Source: Bacteroidota bacterium
Lineage (GTDB): Bacteria > Bacteroidota > Bacteroidia > AKYH767-A > 2013-40CM-41-45
DNA: 64,000 nt
Assembly (NCBI GenBank): GCA_016720935.1
Contig: JADKJP010000003.1
Location: 186,001 to 250,000 of the forward strand
Reading direction: 5' to 3'
Positions 1 through 9,084 of this stretch are shown here, in pieces. A program made the translations under genes and the position numbers. Numbering within the stretch: position 1 is the first letter of the stretch; every line of letters begins with the position of its first letter. The notes below the pieces were generated by a model, which saw nothing but the letters and a program-made list of their open reading frames with translations, did no database searches and was not told the DNA's origin.

Positions 1-1920
1 TGGTTGCAACACTATCGCATCCGGCATTTGTTTGGTAAGTGTGGGAGTAATTTCCGGCTTGAGTAGTTGAACCACCCCATGGGAAATTAAATGTTCCACC
101 CTGACAAATACTTGCATTTTGATCTGTATGAGGAACAGGATTTAGATCAATATGGATCGTCACGAGACTGTCGCATCCTGCAACAGAAGAATAAGTATGT
201 GTGTAATCACCACCTGTAGTTGCTGAACCACCCCAAGGAAGAGAATATGAACCACCCTGACAGATCGCGTGAGTTTCAGAAGTAGAATAAGTCTGGTTTA
301 CATCGATATGAATTGTAACAAGACTGTCACAACCAACCTGAGAAGGATAAGTGTGTGTGTAATCACCACCTGAAGTTGCAGAACCACCCCAAGGAAGAGA
401 ATATGAACCACCCTGACAGATCGCGTGAGTTTCAGAAGTAGAATAAGTCTGGTTTACATCGATATGAATTGTAACAAGACTGTCACAACCAACCTGAGAA
501 GGATAAGTGTGTGTGTAATCACCACCTGAAGTTGCAGAACCACCCCATGGCAGAGAATATGAACCACCCTGACAGATCGCATGAGTTTCAGAAGTTGAAT
601 AAGTCTGGTTTACATCGATATGAATTGTAACAAGACTGTCACAACCAACCTGAGAAGGATAAGTGTGTGTGTAATCACCACCTGAAGTTGCAGAACCACC
701 CCATGGCAGAGAATATGAACCACCCTGACAGATCGCATGAGTTTCAGAAGTAGAATAAGTCTGGTTTACATCGATATGAATTGTAACGAGACTATCACAA
801 CCAGCCAGAGAAGGGTAAGTGTGTGTATAATCACCACCTGAAGTTGCAGAACCGCCCCATGGCAGAGAATATGAACCACCCTGACAGATCGCATGAGTTT
901 CAGATGTTGAATAAGTCTGGTTTACATCAATATGAATTGTAACAAGACTATCACAACCAACCTGAGAAGGGTAAGTGTGTGTATAATCACCACCAGTAGT
1001 TGCTGAACCACCCCATGGCAATGAATACGATCCACCCTGACAGATCGCATGAGTTTCAGAAGTAGAATAAGTCTGGTTTACATCAATATGAATTGTAACA
1101 AGACTATCACAACCAACCTGAGAAGGGTAAGTGTGTGTATAATCACCACCAGTAGTTGCTGAACCACCCCATGGCAATGAATACGATCCACCCTGACAGA
1201 TCGCATGAGTTTCAGAAGTAGAATAAGTCTGGTTTACATCGATATGAATTGTAACAAGACTATCACAACCAGCCTGAGAAGAATACGTGTGTGTATAATC
1301 ACCGCCTGTAGTTGCAGTTCCGCCCCATGGCAATGAATACGAACCACCTTGACAGATCGCATGAGATTCAGAAGTAGAATAAGTCTGGTTTACGTCGATA
1401 TGAATTGTAACAAGACTGTCGCAACCTGCAACAGAAGAATAAGTGTGTGTGTAATCACCGCCTGTGGTTGCAGTTCCGCCCCAAGGCAATGAATACGAGC
1501 CACCCACACAGATTGCGTGAGATTCAGAAGTAGAATAAGTCTGGTTTACATCTATATGAATTGTAACCAGACTGTCGCAACCTGCAACAGAAGAATAAGT
1601 GTGTGTGTAATCACCACCTGTGGTTGCAGTTCCGCCCCAAGGCAATGAATACGAGCCACCCTGACAGATTGCATGAGATTCAGAAGTCGAATAAGTCTGG
1701 TTAACATCGATATGAATTGTAACCAAACTGTCGCAACCAGCCCGAGAAGGATAAGTATGCGTGTAATCACCGCCTGAAGTAGCAGAACCGCCCCATGGCA
1801 ATGAATACGAACCACCCTGACAGATCGCATGTGTTTCACCTGTAGAGAAAACCGGGTTTACAGTAAGATGTGTGGTTATTGTACTGTCACAACCGGCATT
1901 ATTGGGTATATGCGTTACAT
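1..1920 (-). repeat. 156-bp tandem repeat array within the adhesin gene
   Basis: The anchor string catcgatatg and its variants recur at 145, 301, 457, 613, 769, 925, 1081, 1237, 1393, 1549, 1705 and 1861, a period of exactly 156 nt (52 codons). Copies between about 240 and 900 are nearly identical at the DNA level. Those at both ends (1-145 and 1700-1920) are more diverged. The near-identical central copies suggest recent duplication or gene conversion. Short-read assemblies often collapse such arrays, so the true copy number may be higher. Confidence 0.97.
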
Positions 1921-4900
1921 AAGTTCCACCGGTAGTTTGTGCTGTACCTCCCGGAGGAGTATAGCTTTGACCATCACAGATCTCGATGTTCGCAGTACTA
2001 CTACTATTTTGTGTAGTGAGTGTTACATAGGCAGTGTCTCTTCCTATACATCCGTTCGCAGGATTAGTAACTGTAAGTACATACATACCTACAGCATTCA
2101 CTGTTGGATTTGCTGTATTCGCATTTTGAGAAATATTTCCGTCCGGACTAGTCCATGCGAATTGTGCGTTCACTATGGATGATGATCCATTAAGCACGAC
2201 AGAACCCGCAACGCAAAGGAATTCTTTATCTGCGCCTGCATCAGCATCAACCACAGCAGGCTCTGAAATTGTAAAGGAATTGCTGGCAGTGCAGTTTCCG
2301 TTGTCCGTTACTGTTACTGAATAAGTACCTGGTGCCAGACCAGAAATAGTTTGTGTATGCTCACCTGTGCTCCAGTCATATGTAAAAGGAGCAACGCCGT
2401 CAGAATTAGCAGTAATTGAACCATCAGCGGCACCATTGCAGGAAACATTCGAAACATCAGCTGTAACAGTCACAATTCGTACAGTTACAACCTGGTCAGC
2501 AGCACCGGCAAGAATACAAGCATCCCCGCCAATAATTCTGCGGAAGAATGTTTTTTGGTACAATGCGCCAATTGTTGTTCCGGGGAGATTTTGAGCATTT
2601 GCTCCTGAAATATCTGTCCAGTTTGTGCTGTCCGTACTGATTTGCCATTGATACGTTGTGGCAGATCCGATGGAAGGGTAAGCTGAAGAATTGGGTCCAC
2701 GTAAAATAGTAGGTAAGACGTAAGCTGGTTCAGAACCTGTCAGATCTCCAGGAACAGTTCCTGCGCAAATTGTTTGGTTGCCGGTGATTGTGTTACCTAA
2801 TAAATCTGGTGGGTTTGCCCAGATTACCATTCCTGGTTCGTAAACACTTCCTGTGCGGGAAGTGTTCAATGCTCCCTGTGTCAGAGGAATATTGTTTGAT
2901 TTAGATGTTACAATAGTGTAGATCCGGCAATTCGAAAATTTAATTCCTCGTTCACCCACCGGATCATAATCATCTCCTGTACCTCCGTAGTATGTACTGA
3001 AATTAAGTGTCGAGAGTGTTGAATTTAATTTAGAGAAAGTTTTATCATTATTTCCCTGATTCGAACTCTGAAGTGGTGTGTTAGGAAATGCAGACATTGG
3101 GAAATCTGTACTATTCGTATAACCGAAGATATATACGTCATTATTCAGATCTGTATTGAGTCCCATCATATTTACTTCATTAGCACCTCCTCCAAGATAT
3201 GTTGAAGCCACAAAATTCTGATCTGTATCCATTCTGCATACAAAAAAGTCATTGGAGCCACCATTGTATGAATTATCGAAAGTACCGGAAGCTGAAATGT
3301 TGGTAGAAGCTAAACCGGTGGTAATACCACCAAAATACAATTGTGTTTGGAGTGTATTGAACTCCATGCACAAAATTGAAGTTGACTTTGAGTTTGCTGA
3401 TTGGAAATAGGAAGACCATGCAAAGTTTCCGGAAGCAGTGAGTTTTTGGATGAAGCCACTTTGACTTCCACCAATTGTTCCCTGACGTGGGAGGAGAGTA
3501 GGGAAGTTACTGGATGTGGTATATCCAGCTACGTAAATATCACCATTGGAAACATTTTGAAGCATAATCGTTGCTTGATCCGTTCCGGTGCCGCCATAAT
3601 TTTTCATCCAGGAAATGGTCGATAAGTCCTGGTTAATTTTAAATACAACAACATCAATTCCATTCACGGTATTGGAAGCCCCTGTGCCTGAATAAAGAGT
3701 TCCAAGATTGCTACTGGCAACATTGCCACAAATCAAAATATCTCCGGCTTCATTGATACGTAAATCAAATCCGCCATCATCACCATTACCTCCAATAACT
3801 GAACTTTTCAATGATGTTCCAGATGGATCGATTTTGGTAATGAAAATATTGTCAGTAGCCTGATTTCCCTGGTTTATACTTGATCCACTAAACGCGCTTC
3901 CGAGAAGCAACGGGAAATTAGTGCTTGCAGTGTATCCGGTTATATACAAATTTCCATCCGGACCTTGTTCCATAGCATAGGGGTTATCGTCACCACCTCC
4001 ACCAACATAGGTTTGCCAAACACGTGTTCCCGTGCCGCCCACTGCATCTGGCTCTTTATACTTACCGATAATCATTTCAAGGTTACCGGCTGCAGCCCAA
4101 GTGCCGGGTGTCATCTGATCGGTAGTACCAACCACCCGCGCTACCATGTAAATGGATTTTTCATTTTGGTCAACCCAAATACAGTGACCATGGTTGTCAC
4201 CTGTTGAAGCAGTATTTACCCATGTCGCCCAACGTAAAGCGATAGGATCGATGATCAGAGGTAGACTTGCATCAAATTCACCCAATTCAAATTTTAAAAG
4301 ATTGTTATTAGAAACAACATATCTTGCTGTCACGGGTTTCTGAACGCCATTAATTTTTTGATAAACAACAGGTGAAGGAAAATCAACATCGCCCGCACTT
4401 GTATGCATGACCAAATGTCCATTTTCCTGAACGGCCATTTGATCAATACCTTCAAAACGGATTGAAATATTTTCTTTTTTGAAGCCCGGTTTACAAATTA
4501 TATCATATTCAAGCGTTCCGGTTTCTGATGGATAGTATCTTACGTCTACCTGATTGTACACATTGTTATACCAGATCTCACCATAATTATTGACATTGGT
4601 GATAGCAGTGTTGCCTGTAAAATAATTGTAAACATCAGCATGATGATCTTTGTTGTCAATTGTCATAGCTGAAGATCTGTTCACAAAATCCATCTTCCAG
4701 GTGTGCCCTTTCAGTATAGATGACATCGGGCGCCATGGCATGCCATTGCGAATGTCTTCTTCAAGTTGGATGCCCTCGGATTCACGAGCCGCGACAGATG
4801 TTGGATCATATGTAGAAATGATCATTCCATCTTTGGTGGCAATCGCTTGTCCTAAATGAAATTCCGCTTTGTACAGAACCCCTGAACTGAATTGGCCCTG

Positions 4901-5101
4901 GTTTTGTGTAAAATAAATTTTTTGATCATAGTATTTCAAAAGTTCCTGAATATCCGCATTTGCGGATCCAAGCGATGCATTCAAATCTCCGGCACGCAGA
5001 TATGTTGCATTGACCATTGATAAACACATTACAAGTATCATGGAATGTAAAATTCTCTTGAAACCTGAATCGTTTTTTTGTGTTGTACAATTTGTTTTCA
5101 T
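2..5101 (-). CDS. Giant T9SS-type surface adhesin with 52-residue tandem repeats (partial, C-terminus outside window)
   Basis: About 1,700 residues lie in the window and the frame is open to the left edge. The ATG at 5101 begins a basic N-terminus and a hydrophobic signal segment (ILHSMILVMCLSMVNA). Residues about 50-290 resemble the N-terminal domain of Bacteroidetes SBBP proteins (NYFTGN, NNVYNQVDVRYYP). Residues about 300-750 hold SBBP beta-propeller repeats (YVGGGGDDNPYAM, TGYTASTNFP). Residues about 880-944 are a SprB-type repeat (NVSCNGAADGSI, GLAPGTYSVTVTD), followed by an Ig/PKD-like segment. From about residue 1,060 a 52-residue unit (CQGGSYSLPWGG ... GCDSLVTIHID) repeats about 12 times, with two Cys per unit. 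The family is exported through the Sec system and then T9SS and acts at the cell surface, often in adhesion or gliding. The sorting domain should lie beyond the window edge. Confidence 0.88.
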   Translation of the reverse strand, partial: MKTNCTTQKNDSGFKRILHSMILVMCLSMVNATYLRAGDLNASLGSANADIQELLKYYDQKIYFTQNQGQFSSGVLYKAEFHLGQAIATKDGMIISTYDPTSVAARESEGIQLEEDIRNGMPWRPMSSILKGHTWKMDFVNRSSAMTIDNKDHHADVYNYFTGNTAITNVNNYGEIWYNNVYNQVDVRYYPSETGTLEYDIICKPGFKKENISIRFEGIDQMAVQENGHLVMHTSAGDVDFPSPVVYQKINGVQKPVTARYVVSNNNLLKFELGEFDASLPLIIDPIALRWATWVNTASTGDNHGHCIWVDQNEKSIYMVARVVGTTDQMTPGTWAAAGNLEMIIGKYKEPDAVGGTGTRVWQTYVGGGGDDNPYAMEQGPDGNLYITGYTASTNFPLLLGSAFSGSSINQGNQATDNIFITKIDPSGTSLKSSVIGGNGDDGGFDLRINEAGDILICGNVASSNLGTLYSGTGASNTVNGIDVVVFKINQDLSTISWMKNYGGTGTDQATIMLQNVSNGDIYVAGYTTSSNFPTLLPRQGTIGGSQSGFIQKLTASGNFAWSSYFQSANSKSTSILCMEFNTLQTQLYFGGITTGLASTNISASGTFDNSYNGGSNDFFVCRMDTDQNFVASTYLGGGANEVNMMGLNTDLNNDVYIFGYTNSTDFPMSAFPNTPLQSSNQGNNDKTFSKLNSTLSTLNFSTYYGGTGDDYDPVGERGIKFSNCRIYTIVTSKSNNIPLTQGALNTSRTGSVYEPGMVIWANPPDLLGNTITGNQTICAGTVPGDLTGSEPAYVLPTILRGPNSSAYPSIGSATTYQWQISTDSTNWTDISGANAQNLPGTTIGALYQKTFFRRIIGGDACILAGAADQVVTVRIVTVTADVSNVSCNGAADGSITANSDGVAPFTYDWSTGEHTQTISGLAPGTYSVTVTDNGNCTASNSFTISEPAVVDADAGADKEFLCVAGSVVLNGSSSIVNAQFAWTSPDGNISQNANTANPTVNAVGMYVLTVTNPANGCIGRDTAYVTLTTQNSSSTANIEICDGQSYTPPGGTAQTTGGTYVTHIPNNAGCDSTITTHLTVNPVFSTGETHAICQGGSYSLPWGGSATSGGDYTHTYPSRAGCDSLVTIHIDVNQTYSTSESHAICQGGSYSLPWGGTATTGGDYTHTYSSVAGCDSLVTIHIDVNQTYSTSESHAICVGGSYSLPWGGTATTGGDYTHTYSSVAGCDSLVTIHIDVNQTYSTSESHAICQGGSYSLPWGGTATTGGDYTHTYSSQAGCDSLVTIHIDVNQTYSTSETHAICQGGSYSLPWGGSATTGGDYTHTYPSQVGCDSLVTIHIDVNQTYSTSETHAICQGGSYSLPWGGSATTGGDYTHTYPSQVGCDSLVTIHIDVNQTYSTSETHAICQGGSYSLPWGGSATSGGDYTHTYPSLAGCDSLVTIHIDVNQTYSTSETHAICQGGSYSLPWGGSATSGGDYTHTYPSQVGCDSLVTIHIDVNQTYSTSETHAICQGGSYSLPWGGSATSGGDYTHTYPSQVGCDSLVTIHIDVNQTYSTSETHAICQGGSYSLPWGGSATSGGDYTHTYPSQVGCDSLVTIHIDVNQTYSTSETHAICQGGSYSLPWGGSATTGGDYTHTYSSVAGCDSLVTIHIDLNPVPHTDQNASICQGGTFNFPWGGSTTQAGNYSHTYQTNAGCDSVAT

Positions 5102-5741
5102 GTTGGTTTGGTATGAATTGTTATTGGGGGAAAATTGGTTCTGTTGAAACTATGAATTCTAAAAAAATTAATTGAAAAAGAAGGTAAAAGGATAAAATAA
5201 AAGGCTACCATCGGATGGTAAATTAATTTTTTTGCAGGCTAAAAAAATCACTGAAGAGTGATCTCTCCGGCTAACGGTACGAAGATAGGAGAAGCGCTAT
5301 CTTTCTGGATTATTCAACTGTTAAGAAAGATGGAATTTTGACGAATCGACGAATTTGCTTGGTAGAAACTCTCGGAAAGTAGCTCTGGGCAAGCTTTTCG
5401 TAGTTTTTCAAATGTTAATGGAGTATGTAAATAGATTGTTACATTATAAAATCAGCAAATAAATGCAGATGCTAAAAACTGCTTTTTCGCAGTTTTAATG
5501 AAACGACTACGAAATTGTTATGATTTATTTTGACCTTCAAGGGATTAGTTGTTTATCATCTTTTTTGCACCGAATTATTAAAGATTTTGAAATAAAATTT
5601 TAAGAATTCTCTTGTTGAACCCACCGATGTCATGTATTCTTTTTTGCGAATGAGATAATTTTGAATAGTGTTAAAAGACAAATTCTGATAGTTGAAAACA
5701 AATTGAGCAATGCAATATTTTATTATTAATATTCTTAATTT
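5102..5741. promoter_or_regulatory. Intergenic region between divergent genes with hairpins in the adhesin leader
   Basis: No gene is supported in these 640 nt. Close to the adhesin start are three inverted repeats: TACCATC/GATGGTA with one central base (5206-5220), ATCACT-gaag-AGTGAT (5247-5262) and AGATAG/CTATCT (5283-5302). Read on the minus strand, the middle one is followed directly by a run of seven T, so it looks like an intrinsic terminator inside the adhesin leader. A near-consensus -7 box in minus orientation (TATCTTCG, 5287-5280) lies just upstream. The part from 5310 to 5741 is AT-rich and I see nothing specific in it. Confidence 0.4.
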
Positions 5742-7235
5742 ATGGAAACCACCAATAACGTAATTTCAAATCTTGAAGCGTTAAACCAAAAAATGCGGAT
5801 TGTTTCAATAGATAACGAAAGCATAATAAAGGAAGTTGATGCAAAGCAGGAGTTGAGTGCTGAAAATTTACTACACTACCTGTCATTACGAAGTGAAGAT
5901 ATTCGCAGTTTGCAAGATGAACTGCATGTTCTCGGTCTATCCTCCCTGGCAAGCAGTGAGAGCCATATTCACAGTCAGATCCTGGCAATTCTTCAGGTTC
6001 TGGGGCAACAAAATGCTGCTGACAACCGAGCAAAGTGTGATTACATTCAGGGAAAAAAAATTATTGCGGAACGATGCGTGCAATTATTCGGGTCAAAATC
6101 CGATCCTTTGATCCCGTATATTATGGTCACATTCGACACGGATTTTGCTGAAAACAATCATCTGATTAAAAAACTTTTGAAAAGCGGGATGAATGTAGCC
6201 CGCATTAATTGTGCTCATGATGATCAGGAGACGTGGACGAAAATGATTACTTTATTGCGTAACTCATCCGATGAATTACAACTTCCATGTAAAATTTATA
6301 TGGATCTCGCAGGTCCTAAGATGAGAACTGTTTTATTGGGCAAGGGAAAGAAGGACGGAAAAGTAATGCTGCATGAAGGAGAGTTCATCTCCTTTGCGGA
6401 GAGTGATGCTGATTTTGATCCCCTGACTACTGTCATTGGTTGTTCTGAAAAAGGTGTTGTATCACAATTGAAGACCGGTCAAAGAGTAATGTTTGACGAC
6501 GGACTCATTGCCGCAAGTGTGCTGATTGTGGACAACAACATAGCCACTTTACAGATCCAAAGAGTCTCTACAAAAAAATCCATGTTGAAGGCGGAGAAAG
6601 GAATGAATTTTCCCGACTCTCATCTCAAATTGCCTTCCCTTACACTACAGGATTTGGAAATTCTTCCCTTTGTATGCAAAAATGCCGACTTGATTGGTTA
6701 TTCATTTGTTCGCAGTGCGGAGGATATAAAGTTATTGCAGGATGAAGTGGATAAAAATGGCGGTGAAGGTTCTCTCATTCTGAAGATTGAAACACCTGAA
6801 GCTGTGGACAATCTTCCCGCTCTGTTGTTGCAGGGAATGAAACGCCCGTTCTTTGGTGTCATGATCGCCCGTGGTGATCTTGCTGTTGAAATCGGTTTTG
6901 AACGCATGAGCGAAATTCAGGAGGAGATTCTCTGGATCTGTGAAGCTGCGCATGTTCCTGTGATCTGGGCGACACAAGTTTTGGAGACATTAAACAAATC
7001 CGGAATCGCGACAAGATCAGAAGTGACAGATGCTGCTCATGCGGCGATGGCAGAATGTGTAATGGTCAATAAGGGTGAACATATTATCCAGGTTGTCGAA
7101 ACTTTACGTGATATTTTGCACCGGAGTGGTGGCCATCATGTGAAGAAGAGATATACTTTTCGACCAATGCGTATCGCCAAAAGATTTTTTGATGAATTGG
7201 GTTCCGGATTCCCAATAAAAATCTCCGCCGGATAA
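5742..7235 (+). CDS. Pyruvate-kinase-like protein lacking the C-terminal domain
   Basis: The product has 497 residues. Residues about 1-120 are a predicted helical N-terminal extension not found in classical pyruvate kinase. Residues about 125-490 form the A/B domains: ARINCAH (R154, N156), AGPKMRT (190-196), LKIE (K348, E350) and MIARGDLAVE (374-383). The C-terminal allosteric domain is absent. Several active-site positions differ from classical enzymes: the Ser after Asn in the potassium site is Ala158, and the usual MLSGETA segment reads MVNKGEH. Retained Lys, Glu and Arg suggest phosphoenolpyruvate/enolate chemistry, but the substitutions make standard glycolytic activity uncertain. It stands alone, divergent from the adhesin gene. 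Confidence 0.8.
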   Translation: METTNNVISNLEALNQKMRIVSIDNESIIKEVDAKQELSAENLLHYLSLRSEDIRSLQDELHVLGLSSLASSESHIHSQILAILQVLGQQNAADNRAKCDYIQGKKIIAERCVQLFGSKSDPLIPYIMVTFDTDFAENNHLIKKLLKSGMNVARINCAHDDQETWTKMITLLRNSSDELQLPCKIYMDLAGPKMRTVLLGKGKKDGKVMLHEGEFISFAESDADFDPLTTVIGCSEKGVVSQLKTGQRVMFDDGLIAASVLIVDNNIATLQIQRVSTKKSMLKAEKGMNFPDSHLKLPSLTLQDLEILPFVCKNADLIGYSFVRSAEDIKLLQDEVDKNGGEGSLILKIETPEAVDNLPALLLQGMKRPFFGVMIARGDLAVEIGFERMSEIQEEILWICEAAHVPVIWATQVLETLNKSGIATRSEVTDAAHAAMAECVMVNKGEHIIQVVETLRDILHRSGGHHVKKRYTFRPMRIAKRFFDELGSGFPIKISAG

Positions 7236-7290
7236 TCTGACAATTTCACTTTTCAATTTGGTTCTTATAAGGATAGCTGAAATAGGCTTT

Positions 7291-7298
7291 TATATTTG
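7291..7298 (+). promoter_or_regulatory. Putative -7 box (TATATTTG) upstream of the sulfite oxidase-like gene
   Basis: The sequence matches the Bacteroidota -7 consensus TAnnTTTG exactly and lies about 85 nt before the start codon at 7384. No -33 TTG sits at a normal spacing, so this call is weak. Confidence 0.35.
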
Positions 7299-7383
7299 GA
7301 ATTAAGACAGGAATTCCAGTATCTTTAAGCATTCAGGATCTCAAATTAACCTGAAGTAATACCCAATTCCGTATTTTATTTTC

Positions 7384-8574
7384 ATGAGAAGAATTTCATT
7401 CCTCTTAATAATTTATTGCTTCACGATCTCCTGCAGCAGGAATACTCAGCATGAAGAAGAGAAGCCTGTTTCTTCGGCAAGCGAGGATGAATTGGTGGTG
7501 GCACCGGGAAAATCCGCTATGCGTCTTCTGACCGACAGGCCACCCAACCTTGAAACTCCCTTGAAATACTTCTTACTGGATTACACACCGAACGATGTGT
7601 TTTTTGTTCGTTGGCATATGTCCAACCTTCCTCCTGAAATTTCGGAGGATACATTTCGGTTAAGGATTGGGGGAGACGTAAAACATACTCTTGAACTTTC
7701 GTTGAAGGATTTGAAAACAAAGTTCAAGCCGGTTTCAATGGTCGCCCTGGCTCAATGTGCAGGCAATTCCAGAAGCTTTAATGATCCTTATGTTCCGGGC
7801 GGGCAATGGAAAAACGGCGCGATGGGGAATGCTAAATGGACCGGTGTAAGATTATCCGATTTACTAAATGAAGCAGGACTAAATAAAAATGCATTTGATA
7901 TTTCATTTAACGGAATCGATGACCCTCCATTACCTGGAACTCCCGATTTTGTGAAATCATTACGTGCTGCAAAGGCAATGGACCCCGAAGTCTTTGTTGC
8001 CTACGAAATGAATGGTAAACCTTTGCCTTTGCTAAATGGATATCCATTGAAGTTGATTGTTCCCGGTTGGTATGCTACTTATTGGATTGGAATGTTAAAT
8101 CAAATCACGGTTCATCCGGATACATTTGGTGGTTACTGGATGAAAAAATCATACCTCATTCCAAAGAACAATCGTGACGCGAATGAGCAAAAAGATAGTC
8201 TGTCGAAGGACATGGAGCCCATCAATAAAATGAATGTGCGAAGTCTTTTTGTTACACCTGAGCCGGATAGTATCATTTCATCTGGTTCGCCAATTGAAAT
8301 ACAAGGGCTGGCATTCGACGGAGGTGATGGAATAAATAAAGTTGAATTGTCAGAGGACAATGGAAAGAGCTGGAAAGAAGCAAAACTCGACCCTGAAATC
8401 GGGAAGTATTCCTGGAGGAGATGGCGCTATTCCTGGAAGCCATTGGCAGCAGGATCTTATTCATTCAAAGTAAAAGCTACCAATATACTGGGAGAAACAC
8501 AACCTGAGCATCATTGGAACAGAAGCGGGTATATGAGAAATGAAATTGAAGAATTAAAACTGGAGGTCAAATAA
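7384..8574 (+). CDS. Sulfite oxidase-family molybdopterin oxidoreductase, lipoprotein
   Basis: The 396-residue product begins MRRISFLLIIYCFTISC, a signal peptide ending in a lipobox Cys. RR at residues 2-3 is only loosely Tat-like. An oxidoreductase molybdopterin-binding domain spans about residues 80-250. Its AQCAGNSR motif holds Cys125, which matches the molybdenum-ligating Cys of sulfite oxidases. A Mo-co dimerisation Ig-like domain follows (about 270-390, VELSEDNGKSW, HHWNRSGYMRNE). The family oxidises sulfite or related substrates in the periplasm and passes electrons to cytochrome c. The next gene encodes a haem lipoprotein and begins directly after this stop codon, so a SorAB-like pair is likely. 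The substrate is inferred from the family. Confidence 0.85.
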   Translation: MRRISFLLIIYCFTISCSRNTQHEEEKPVSSASEDELVVAPGKSAMRLLTDRPPNLETPLKYFLLDYTPNDVFFVRWHMSNLPPEISEDTFRLRIGGDVKHTLELSLKDLKTKFKPVSMVALAQCAGNSRSFNDPYVPGGQWKNGAMGNAKWTGVRLSDLLNEAGLNKNAFDISFNGIDDPPLPGTPDFVKSLRAAKAMDPEVFVAYEMNGKPLPLLNGYPLKLIVPGWYATYWIGMLNQITVHPDTFGGYWMKKSYLIPKNNRDANEQKDSLSKDMEPINKMNVRSLFVTPEPDSIISSGSPIEIQGLAFDGGDGINKVELSEDNGKSWKEAKLDPEIGKYSWRRWRYSWKPLAAGSYSFKVKATNILGETQPEHHWNRSGYMRNEIEELKLEVK

Positions 8575-8922
8575 ATGAAATCCAGATCTACACTTCTCAT
8601 CACTTTGTTTTGTTTCATCCAGTATTTGATGGTCTCCTGTTCTGACTCGAAGAAACAAAACGAAGTTCCAATTGAAAGCACAAAAATTCTTACACTGAGT
8701 GATGCCGGCTACCATTTGCCGGATCGACCGGGCAGTGATTTGTTTCTGGCAAATTGTGGTATTTGTCATTCTTATCGATATATACAAATGCAACCACCTT
8801 TTCCCAGAAAGACCTGGGAAAAAACTGTCGAAAAAATGGTTAAAAATTTTGGAGCACCAATTCCGGACTCATCCGTTGCACCAATTGTAGACTACCTTGT
8901 TTCCGTTCGTGGTGAGAAATAA
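8575..8922 (+). CDS. Small c-type cytochrome lipoprotein, partner of the sulfite oxidase-like enzyme
   Basis: The product has 115 residues. The signal peptide ends in a lipobox (YLMVSC), so it is probably membrane-anchored on the periplasmic side. A single haem c motif, CGICH, has Cys61, Cys64 and His65. The downstream part (RKTWEKTVEKMVKNFGAP ... VDYLVSVRG) contains a Met that could be the distal ligand and matches the usual end of SorB-like cytochromes. Its ATG follows the upstream TAA with no gap, a sign of translational coupling. It most likely takes electrons from the molybdenum site of the upstream enzyme. The physiological acceptor is not visible here. Confidence 0.85.
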   Translation: MKSRSTLLITLFCFIQYLMVSCSDSKKQNEVPIESTKILTLSDAGYHLPDRPGSDLFLANCGICHSYRYIQMQPPFPRKTWEKTVEKMVKNFGAPIPDSSVAPIVDYLVSVRGEK

Positions 8923-8930
8923 AATTTTAA

Positions 8931-9084
8931 GGTGAAGAGTGAATGGTGAAGCGCCCTTGTTTGTTTTAGGAAAATATTCAAGCTTTTTCATTCATCAATT
9001 CAAAATCATCAATTCAAAATCATCAATCAACAATCAACAATCAACAATCAACAATCAACAATCCCCAATCCCCAATCCCCCTCT
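8931..9084. repeat. Heptad-repeat intergenic element 1
   Basis: The left arm 8931-8951 is three G/T-rich heptads (GTGAAG-type) starting 9 nt after the cytochrome stop codon. TGAATG (8940-8945) pairs with CATTCA (8989-8994). The right arm is irregular at first (about 8989-9023) and then perfect: CAATCAA five times (9024-9058) and CAATCCC three times (9059-9079). It ends 5 nt before the permease ATG at 9085, so the whole region just upstream of that start codon is repeat. Confidence 0.9.

Noticed and set aside
1..1920. Direct repeats resembling a CRISPR array
   Set aside because: The 156-nt period is in frame, encodes a conserved 52-residue unit and has no unique spacers or cas genes nearby.
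1552..2182. Open frames of about 95 and 117 residues within the adhesin region
   Set aside because: They lie in other frames of the adhesin gene (one on its own strand, one antisense), reflect its low-complexity repeats and lack recognisable protein features.
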